Position numbers and translations under genes: made by a program. The notes under the pieces were generated by a model that saw only the letters and a list, made by a program, of their open reading frames with translations, ran no database searches and was not told the origin of the DNA. A stretch of DNA of 5,063 bases from Candidatus Bipolaricaulota bacterium (GTDB taxonomy: Bacteria > Bipolaricaulota > Bipolaricaulia > RBG-16-55-9 > DRXL01). The stretch's first letter is position 1. Every line of letters begins with the position of its first letter. The stretch lies in contig JANWXV010000059.1 in the NCBI GenBank assembly GCA_025057405.1, forward strand, positions 1 through 5,063, given 5' to 3'. Of this stretch, positions 1 through 5,063 are shown in pieces.

Positions 1-1179
1 CGCTTCGATATGGACTGTATGCTCTGCCATCAGACGGTCGTGAAGGGCGACGGAGGAGTTCCGCAAGAGCGCTGCTATACGTGTCATGGGGAACCCCAGC
101 GGTTGGCGCGCATCAACGAAGTTGAGTTCATGCACCGCACGCACGTTACGGATCACAAAGTGGACTGCTTGCACTGTCACTTGGAGATTCAGCACCGCAT
201 CCCCAAAGAACTCGAAGCCGTGGCAACGCGATGCGAGACGTGTCACGTGGGCGGAGGGCATTCGCCGCAGCGCGATCTCTATGTGGGAATCGGCGCGAAG
301 GACGTCAACCCACGTGCAGCAGCGATGTACTTAGCGGGCGTGAGCTGCGAGAGCTGTCATCTGGTGACTCAAGAAGGGCGCAAGATCGCCAGCGAGGTGA
401 GCTGCATGTCCTGTCACGGCGCGCCGTTTATGAAGATATACGAGAATTGGCAAGCTGCTCTCAACAACCGTTGGCAGCAGACTGCGAATATCTTAGCCGA
501 GGCCAAGTCGCTGCTCTCAGCCCAGAAGCATTCCCCTTCGCCGCTCTTGCAGCGCGCTGAAGAGAACTTCTCGTTTGTGACTAGGGCACGCCCCATCCAC
601 AACCCCAGCTATGCTTCCCAAATCTTTTATAAAGTCTATGAAGACGTCAACCGAGCGCTAGAAGAGGCTCAAATCCCCAAGACGTTTGAGCCTCCTTGGC
701 CGCAAATCCCTTACGAGACCCGCTGTACTGCTTGTCATTTGGGAGCAGAGAGCTTCTCCAAGAGCATAGACAAATACCAATTCGAGCACGAGCCTCACGT
801 CGTGAAGCAAAAGCTCGAGTGCACCGTCTGTCATCACGAGACGAACTACCGTCAAGCCCAGCACGGTAAGATTAAAAACAGCTGCACGGATTGTCATCCC
901 ACGGCGGAGCGTTTAGCACAGCTAGAGCCGCAGGCGTGTGTGCGGTGTCATACCGTCCAAGCCGTGCTGCGCTCCGAGCGCGTGCAGTTCCCGCACGAAA
1001 CGCATACGAACTTCGGGTTCGCGTGCGCGCTCTGCCACGCTGACGTGACGGAGTTTGACCATCTGGATTACCCCAAAGAGCGCAAGAGCATCCGCAATCA
1101 CGAGTTCTGCGCCGCTTGTCATCAACAAGACCTGCCCCCGGAGAGCACCGATTGTCTGAAGTGCCACGTAGGATTTTAA
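1..1179 (+). CDS. Multihaem c-type cytochrome, at least 13 haems, 5' end missing
   Basis: This is an exported electron-transfer protein with covalently bound c-type haems. Counting from the ATG at position 10, CxxCH motifs begin at residues 3, 22, 53, 75, 113, 132, 239, 271, 292, 310, 339, 367 and 382. All 26 visible cysteines belong to them. Residues 137-238 form a haem-free, helix-rich linker with an IHNPSYA stretch (H197-N198), reminiscent of the HN-containing helix in NrfA-like multihaem cytochromes. A module F-x-H-x-x-H followed 7-8 residues later by CxxCH occurs three times (F40, F258, F327) and suggests internal duplication; its histidines are plausible distal haem ligands. The frame is open to the first base (Arg-Phe-Asp before the ATG), a haem motif follows at once and no signal peptide is seen, so the true start lies upstream. 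The protein ends three residues after the last haem motif, with no C-terminal anchor. Redox partner and substrate are unknown; a specific reductase call is not supported. Confidence 0.93.
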   Translation, partial: RFDMDCMLCHQTVVKGDGGVPQERCYTCHGEPQRLARINEVEFMHRTHVTDHKVDCLHCHLEIQHRIPKELEAVATRCETCHVGGGHSPQRDLYVGIGAKDVNPRAAAMYLAGVSCESCHLVTQEGRKIASEVSCMSCHGAPFMKIYENWQAALNNRWQQTANILAEAKSLLSAQKHSPSPLLQRAEENFSFVTRARPIHNPSYASQIFYKVYEDVNRALEEAQIPKTFEPPWPQIPYETRCTACHLGAESFSKSIDKYQFEHEPHVVKQKLECTVCHHETNYRQAQHGKIKNSCTDCHPTAERLAQLEPQACVRCHTVQAVLRSERVQFPHETHTNFGFACALCHADVTEFDHLDYPKERKSIRNHEFCAACHQQDLPPESTDCLKCHVGF

Positions 1180-1224
1180 CAGTAGCAATCGCTTGCAATA
1201 CCCTATAAAATCAAGACGAAGTTC

Positions 1225-2055
1225 ATGGGGCTTCTGAATGTTGTGTTGTTGCTGTTGACAGCGTGGGCTTGGGGAGCGATAGCCCAACAGGCTCCCGTTG
1301 TCATCGAGCGTCTAGAGATCTCCCTCTGGCCCGAGTACGATGACCCGCGACTCTTAGTGATCTACCGAGGGGAATTGTCCCAAGACCCCACAGGCCCGCT
1401 CACGTTTGCGCTGCCCCTCACCGCCGAAGTCCACGCCGTGGCTTATCTGAACGCCGAGGGCCGACTCCTGAAGAGCGACTGGCAGCTCCTCCCCAGCACT
1501 GAACGCGAACAGCTCGTCATCTTCGTGCCCGGCAGCCGTCGCTTTCAGCTGGAGTACTATGACGAGATCCCCGGTCAGCACCCTCAAAAATCGTTCACGT
1601 TTCGCTTTCAGGCCAACCGTTACGAGATCAACGATCTACAGATCGAAGTCCAGCAGCCCTTGAGAGCCGAAGAGTTTGTGGCCAGCCCACCGCTGTCGGA
1701 GAACCTGGGGACCGATACGCTGGGCTTGCGTTACTTTGGGAGACGAGTCGGTCCCGTTCCCGCGGGCGTGCTGGTCGAGCAGCAGATCAGCTACACCAAG
1801 CGCGATAACCGCCCCTCGGTGCAGGCCAACCCCCGTACAGAATCTTTCCCGTTGTGGCCCCTCGTAGGAACTGCTAGTGCCTTGCTCGCGCTAGGGCTTG
1901 CGGGAATCGCATGGTACTGGTGGGAACGACGGAGAACTCGGTTTGCCACGAAGAGAAGATCGGTCGTTACGGCTTTCTGTTCCGGCTGTGGGCGGGCCTT
2001 CCGGGAGAACGAGCAGTTCTGCCCACAGTGCGGCCGCCCACGCTCAGCTCAGTAG
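1225..2055 (+). CDS. Signal-peptide, single-pass membrane protein with C-terminal zinc ribbon; function unknown
   Basis: The 276-residue product has a hydrophobic signal peptide (residues 1-20, likely cleaved after AIA), an exported domain of about 185 residues rich in alternating hydrophobic residues (probably beta-sandwich), a transmembrane helix at about 211-233 followed by Arg-rich residues, and a cytoplasmic tail with C252-x2-C255 and C266-x2-C269. That CxxC-10-CxxC spacing is a zinc-ribbon arrangement. The positive-inside rule puts the ribbon in the cytoplasm. The conserved-looking opening LWPEYDDPRLLVIYRGEL resembles uncharacterised proteins I recall beside cytochrome loci, but this is memory and not a search. 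It follows the cytochrome gene by 45 bases without a visible terminator, so co-transcription and an accessory role are plausible. The ATG at 1225 is chosen because it gives an intact signal peptide; the upstream AAGACGAAG is only a weak ribosome site. Its last 7 bases overlap the end of the convergent csoR gene. Confidence 0.85.
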   Translation: MGLLNVVLLLLTAWAWGAIAQQAPVVIERLEISLWPEYDDPRLLVIYRGELSQDPTGPLTFALPLTAEVHAVAYLNAEGRLLKSDWQLLPSTEREQLVIFVPGSRRFQLEYYDEIPGQHPQKSFTFRFQANRYEINDLQIEVQQPLRAEEFVASPPLSENLGTDTLGLRYFGRRVGPVPAGVLVEQQISYTKRDNRPSVQANPRTESFPLWPLVGTASALLALGLAGIAWYWWERRRTRFATKRRSVVTAFCSGCGRAFRENEQFCPQCGRPRSAQ

Positions 2056-2348
2056 TCTTTCAGATACTTAAAGACTTCCATTAGCTCAGCGATCTTCTTC
2101 TCCCCGTGCCCCGATTGAATCGCTTCGGTCAGACACGTCTCCATGTGCACTTTGGTCAGCGCTTGCGCGATCTGCGCGAGCGCTGCTTGGACAGCGGCGA
2201 TCTGCTTCAAAATCTCTACACAGTACTTTTCGCTCTCGATCATCTCTTCGATGCCAGCGACGTGCCCGCGCACGGTGCGGATGCGACGCAGCAGATCGCG
2301 CTTGATCTCTGGAGATTCGTGAAGCCCGCCGCGCTTGTGTTTGGCCAT
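2049..2348 (-). CDS. csoR: Copper-sensing transcriptional repressor CsoR (CsoR/RcnR family)
   Basis: A 99-residue, all-helical protein of typical family length. The family's Cu(I)-binding Cys-His-Cys set is present as C43, H68 and C72, with the 25- and 4-residue spacings of characterised CsoR proteins. Y42 and E88 sit where the second-shell Tyr and Glu of mycobacterial CsoR fall. A nickel/cobalt RcnR-type sensor or a persulfide-sensing CstR is less likely: the Cys-His-Cys set and the adjacent copper ATPase both favour copper. Known family members bind GC-rich pseudo-palindromes as tetramers and release DNA on binding Cu(I). The gene lies 9 bases behind copA. Its ribosome site (AGGGA, minus strand, 2355-2359, 6-base spacer) overlaps the copA stop codon, so the two are surely one operon and may be translationally coupled. 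This arrangement implies autoregulation through the copA promoter. Confidence 0.93.
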   Translation of the reverse strand: MAKHKRGGLHESPEIKRDLLRRIRTVRGHVAGIEEMIESEKYCVEILKQIAAVQAALAQIAQALTKVHMETCLTEAIQSGHGEKKIAELMEVFKYLKDY

Positions 2349-2357
2349 AGCCGTTCC

Positions 2358-4853
2358 CTACATCTGTACGCGAAACCGCCGCAGGCGCAGCGCGTTGCTC
2401 ACGACACTCACGCTCGACAGCCCCATCGCCGCGGCGGCCAACACCGGATTGAGCAGCCCCAACGCTGCGACGGGAATCAAAACCGTATTATAGATAAACG
2501 CCCAGAAGAGATTCTGCCAGATGTTTCTCACCGTAGCTCGGCTGAGCGCAATCGCTGTGACTACGCCTCGCAGATCGCCGCCGACGAGCGTAATGTCAGA
2601 GGCTTCCATCGCAACGTCGGTGCCCGTCCCAATGGCGATCCCCACGTCGGCTTGGGCCAGCGCCGGCGCGTCGTTGATCCCGTCTCCGACCATCGCTACG
2701 CGCTTGCCCTGCGCTTGCAGCTGCTTGACGATCTCGGCCTTCTCGTGGGGGAGCACTTCCGCAAAGACGCGCTCGATCCCCACCTGACGCGCAATCGACT
2801 CGGCCGTCCGACGATGATCCCCGGTGATCATCACGACCTCAAGCCCCAAACGCTTCAGCGCTGCTACCGCTTCGCCAGAGCCTTCTTTGATCGTATCCGC
2901 GACAGCGACAATCCCGATGGCGCGTCCGTCTTGAGCGACGAAGACCGGCGTCTTGCCCGCCTCTGCCAGCGCTTCGGCTTGTCTCTCTAAGCCGTTCAGC
3001 GCGATCTGCTCGTTGTGCATCAGCTTGAGATTTCCCAAGAGAATGCGTTTTCCATTGAGGCTCGCCCGGATGCCGTGCCCCGGCACGGCTACAAACTCTC
3101 GCGCCTCTTCAAGCTGTAAATTCTGCTCGTGCGCGCGCTTGACGATCGCCTCTCCCAACGGATGCTCCGAACCGCGCTCGGCGATTGCTGCGAGGCGCAG
3201 CACGTCGGATTCTGTAACCCCAGAAATTGCGATCACATCAGTCACTTCAGGCTTGCCCTTGGTCAGCGTGCCCGTCTTGTCTAAGATCACCGTTGTCAAC
3301 TTGTGTGCTGTCTCGAGCGCATCGCCCCCGCGAATGAGAATACCGTGCTCGGCCCCCTTCCCCGTACCGACGATAATGCTCGTCGGCGTGGCCAAGCCCA
3401 ACGCGCACGGACACGCGATGATCAGAACAGCCACAAAATTGAGCAGCGCCTTGGTCAGCGCGCTCTCTGACGGGCTGATCAGATACCAACCCACAAACGT
3501 TACGAGCGCGATCGCGATCACCGCGGGGACGAAATAACTAGCGATCACGTCTACTAATCTGGCGATGGGCGGCTTCGACGCTTGGGCATTTTCGACCAAC
3601 TGAATGATCTGTGCGAGCGCGGTCTCGCGGCCCACTTTGGTCGCCCTGAATTTGAAAGACCCGGTCTTGTTGAGTGTCGCGCCGATCACTTCATCGCCGG
3701 GGCGCTTCTCCACCGGGAGCGACTCCCCGGTGATCATAGATTCATCTATAGCCGAGGCGCCTTCAATGACGATGCCGTCCACGGGGATCTTCTCGCCGGG
3801 GCGCACGACGACAATATCTCCGACTCGTACTTCTTCGATAGGGATCTGCGCTTCTTGCCCGTCGCGCACGACGCGCGCCGTCTTGGCCTGTAGGCCCATC
3901 AGCTTTTTGATCGCTTCCGAAGTGCGCCCGCGCGCGCGCGCTTCTAAGAGTCGCCCGAAGAGTATCAGCGTGATGATCGCGGCAGACGTATCGAAATAGA
4001 GATCCATGTGGCCGTGTGAAGAGAAGAGTGGGAGAAGGGCGCTGTAGAAGTAAGCCGCGCTCGTGCCTACGGCGATGAGCGTGTTCATGTCTGTTGTCTT
4101 GTGGCGCGCCGCGGCCCACGCACCGCGATAGAATGGCCAGCCCGCCCAGAACTGCACCGGGGTCGCCAAGAGCAGCTGCAGCCAATAATTGAGAGTATCG
4201 GGGATCGGCAGTCGCAAGCCCAGCATCCCCGGATACATCAACAGAAAGATAGCCATCGTCAAAAGAGCTGATATTATCAGCTTGTGGCGCAGGTGGGCTT
4301 CGCGCTCGTCGTGCAGATGCGGTTGGGCTTGCTCTTCTCGCACGTCGTAGCCGATGCGGCGCACGGCTTCTTTCAATTGATCGAGCGTGACGCTCTGTTT
4401 CAAGCGCACCGTGGCCTTCTCCGTTGCCAGATTGACACTCGCCTCTAGGACGCCGGGGACATGCTGGAGCGCTTTTTCAACCTTGGCGACGCAACTGGCG
4501 CAGCTCATGCCCTCAATGGGCAGGGTGATAGACCTCTCCCCTGGCCCCTCCCCGACGCGGGGAGGGGAACCCTTCATGCCCAAAGAAGATTCGAGCTTCA
4601 GCGTGATTTTTTGACGTCGTGGCTCGTCTTCTTCAGTGTCTTCGCTCAGCTCTTCGGCCTCGTAGCCGGCGTCCACAACGGCCTGCACCAGGCTGGGGGT
4701 CGAGACAGTTTCTGCGTGTTCGACCTCGGCACGGCCGCGCTCCAGCGAGACGCTCACTTTCTGCACGCCAATAACGCTCTGGAGCGCCTTGGTCACCGAT
4801 TTCACGCAATGTTGGCAGGTCATGCCTACAACTTTCAGCACGGTCTTCTTCAT
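2358..4853 (-). CDS. copA: Cu(I)-exporting P1B-1-type ATPase CopA with two heavy-metal-binding domains
   Basis: The 831-residue inner-membrane pump uses ATP to move Cu(I) out of the cytoplasm. Two HMA domains carry GMTCQHC (C13, C16) and GMSCASC (C118, C121). Eight membrane helices fall at about 190-210, 222-243, 255-275, 286-304, 437-458, 467-495, 778-799 and 800-822. The actuator domain has TGE at 375-377, the ion path has CPC at 481-483, the phosphorylated aspartate is D525 in DKTGT, the nucleotide domain has H564-P565, and the hinge motifs are TGD (677-679) and GDGINDAP (723-730). Y788-N789 in helix 7 and M810-x2-S813-S814 in helix 8 complete the Cu(I)-specific set, which argues against Zn/Cd or Co pumps. 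The reading frame stays open to an ATG at 4979, but that start would overlap the thiolase and swallow the promoter. The ATG at 4853 has AAGGAG ten bases upstream and begins directly with the first HMA strand. Residues 83-108 of the inter-domain linker look like an inserted repeat. Confidence 0.97.
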   Translation of the reverse strand: MKKTVLKVVGMTCQHCVKSVTKALQSVIGVQKVSVSLERGRAEVEHAETVSTPSLVQAVVDAGYEAEELSEDTEEDEPRRQKITLKLESSLGMKGSPPRVGEGPGERSITLPIEGMSCASCVAKVEKALQHVPGVLEASVNLATEKATVRLKQSVTLDQLKEAVRRIGYDVREEQAQPHLHDEREAHLRHKLIISALLTMAIFLLMYPGMLGLRLPIPDTLNYWLQLLLATPVQFWAGWPFYRGAWAAARHKTTDMNTLIAVGTSAAYFYSALLPLFSSHGHMDLYFDTSAAIITLILFGRLLEARARGRTSEAIKKLMGLQAKTARVVRDGQEAQIPIEEVRVGDIVVVRPGEKIPVDGIVIEGASAIDESMITGESLPVEKRPGDEVIGATLNKTGSFKFRATKVGRETALAQIIQLVENAQASKPPIARLVDVIASYFVPAVIAIALVTFVGWYLISPSESALTKALLNFVAVLIIACPCALGLATPTSIIVGTGKGAEHGILIRGGDALETAHKLTTVILDKTGTLTKGKPEVTDVIAISGVTESDVLRLAAIAERGSEHPLGEAIVKRAHEQNLQLEEAREFVAVPGHGIRASLNGKRILLGNLKLMHNEQIALNGLERQAEALAEAGKTPVFVAQDGRAIGIVAVADTIKEGSGEAVAALKRLGLEVVMITGDHRRTAESIARQVGIERVFAEVLPHEKAEIVKQLQAQGKRVAMVGDGINDAPALAQADVGIAIGTGTDVAMEASDITLVGGDLRGVVTAIALSRATVRNIWQNLFWAFIYNTVLIPVAALGLLNPVLAAAAMGLSSVSVVSNALRLRRFRVQM
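4521..4607 (-). repeat. GC-rich palindromic element apparently inserted in frame within copA
   Basis: The core is a perfect hairpin: CCCCTCCCC (4545-4553) pairs with GGGGAGGGG (4559-4567), and the five bases between them can add one more G-C pair. Near-identical 9-mers flank it on the plus strand: CAGGGTGAT (4521-4529) and CAGCGTGAT (4599-4607), offset by 78 bases, exactly 26 codons. In the protein, ITL at 83-85 recurs at 109-111, where the second HMA domain's first strand begins. The residues between include [14 protein letters not shown], low in complexity and unlike an HMA linker. This suggests a small palindromic repeat that inserted with target duplication and kept the frame. The copied 9-mer could also be chance, since ITL suits a strand here. 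Confidence 0.5.
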
Positions 4854-4863
4854 TCGGCTATCG

Positions 4864-4869
4864 CTCCTT
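4864..4869 (-). promoter_or_regulatory. Ribosome-binding site that fixes the copA start
   Basis: The minus strand reads AAGGAG here, ten bases before the ATG at 4853. No comparable site is needed at the farther upstream ATG (4979), which lies inside the thiolase gene. This site therefore decides in favour of the 831-residue CopA. Confidence 0.8.
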
Positions 4870-4880
4870 CGCTTTTGATC

Positions 4881-4900
4881 CCCCCCTCCGGGGGTGGGAG
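4881..4900 (-). promoter_or_regulatory. Candidate CsoR operator (C-run/G-run pseudo-palindrome)
   Basis: On the minus strand this reads CTCCCACCCCCGGAGGGGGG: a C-tract, a three-base centre and a G-tract. A strict five-pair inverted repeat (4882-4886 with 4890-4894) lies within it. CsoR-family operators are GC-tract pseudo-palindromes of this kind, and the CCCACCCCC half is like the mycobacterial cso operator as I remember it. It lies at about +1 to +20 relative to the predicted start, where a bound repressor would block transcription, and the repressor gene is in the same operon. The alternative is a copy of a dispersed GC-rich repeat, or a leader hairpin acting on mRNA. Confidence 0.55.
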
Positions 4901-4907
4901 TAAGATC

Positions 4908-4936
4908 AGTATAGCTACTAAATAAAACGTTTTCAA
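4908..4936 (-). promoter_or_regulatory. Predicted sigma-70-type promoter of the copA-csoR operon
   Basis: On the minus strand, TTGAAA (4931-4936) and TATACT (4908-4913) are separated by exactly 17 bases, each one or two mismatches from the consensus hexamers. The -35 box begins six bases after the thiolase stop codon. Transcription should start near 4900-4902, leaving an untranslated leader of about 48 bases before the copA ATG. The spacer and surroundings are AT-rich against a GC-rich background. The assignment assumes a housekeeping sigma factor of the usual specificity. Confidence 0.75.
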
Positions 4937-4941
4937 GAATT

Positions 4942-5063
4942 CTATAGACGCTCCAGAATCGTCGCGATCCCTTGCCCAAATCCGATGCACATGGTGACTA
5001 AACCAAACTGCGCGTCGCGACGCTCCAGCTCGTAGAGAATCTTGGTGATCAAGATCGCGCCCG
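4942..5063 (-). CDS. Acetyl-CoA acetyltransferase (thiolase), C-terminal fragment
   Basis: Only the last 39 codons and a partial codon are in the window; the rest lies beyond position 5063. The visible part contains LYELERR and then [11 protein letters not shown], followed by the C-terminus. This is the end of the thiolase fold: the cysteine of the CIGxGxG loop (bases 4987-4989) is the second catalytic cysteine, which activates the thiol substrate or the nucleophilic acetyl group during Claisen condensation or thiolysis. The third residue of the loop is Phe, where many thiolases have Gly. Whether the enzyme works in biosynthesis (acetoacetyl-CoA formation) or in beta-oxidation cannot be told from this fragment. 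It lies upstream of copA on the same strand with 88 bases between them, but copA appears to have its own promoter. Confidence 0.9.
   Translation of the reverse strand, partial: GAILITKILYELERRDAQFGLVTMCIGFGQGIATILERL

Noticed and set aside
1193..1209. TTGCAA and TATAAA as a promoter for the zinc-ribbon membrane protein gene.
   Set aside because: The hexamers are only five bases apart, and no -35-like sequence lies at the proper distance from TATAAA.
2054..2076. AGTCTTT/AAAGACT inverted repeat as a bidirectional terminator.
   Set aside because: The stem has only seven mostly A-T pairs around a nine-base loop, with no T-run on either side, and it lies in csoR coding sequence.
2106..2990. Long plus-strand open frame of 294 codons opposite csoR and copA.
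   Set aside because: It is rich in Arg, His and Asp with no recognisable domain, and runs antisense to csoR and the strongly conserved ATPase core of CopA. It is a shadow of GC-rich codon use.
4881..4894. C-run/G-run hairpin as the intrinsic terminator of the thiolase gene.
   Set aside because: On the minus strand it is followed by GATCAAAAGC, not by a T-run, and it lies downstream of a good promoter. An operator or leader element fits better.
4854..4979. Extension of copA to the upstream in-frame ATG, adding 42 residues.
   Set aside because: It would overlap the thiolase coding end by 38 bases and run through the -35/-10 promoter and the candidate operator. The added residues have no metal-binding or membrane features, while the ATG at 4853 has a good ribosome site.

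Overview
The window comes from a GC-rich bacterium that I cannot place confidently. The only taxonomic clues are base composition, a large multihaem c-type cytochrome, and a thiolase tail of the TMCIG-x-GQG kind. These would suit an environmental lineage such as Chloroflexota, Acidobacteriota or a candidate phylum, but that is inference. The genes form two convergent groups that meet, and slightly overlap, near position 2050.

Left half, plus strand (1-2055). The window opens inside a multihaem cytochrome c gene. The visible 392 residues carry 13 CxxCH haem-binding motifs, six before and seven after a haem-free helical linker of about 100 residues. After 45 bases comes a 276-residue single-pass membrane protein with an exported, probably beta-rich domain and a short cytoplasmic tail bearing a four-cysteine zinc ribbon. 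The two are probably co-transcribed, and the second may be an accessory factor for the cytochrome. Its function is not known to me.

Right half, minus strand (5063 down to 2049). In transcription order this holds the last 39 codons of a thiolase, then copA (a Cu(I)-exporting P1B-type ATPase with two metal-binding domains), then csoR (the copper-sensing repressor) 9 bases behind copA. A near-consensus sigma-70-type promoter starts just after the thiolase stop. It is followed at the predicted transcription start by a C-run/G-run pseudo-palindrome of the kind CsoR binds, and then by a good ribosome-binding site that fixes the copA start at 4853. This reads as an autoregulated copper-efflux operon: CsoR represses, Cu(I) releases it, and CopA pumps copper out of the cytoplasm.

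The most unusual structure is inside copA. The linker between its two metal-binding domains contains a GC-rich perfect hairpin, flanked at exactly 78 bases (26 codons) by near-identical 9-mers. It looks like a palindromic repeat element that inserted in frame and is now translated.
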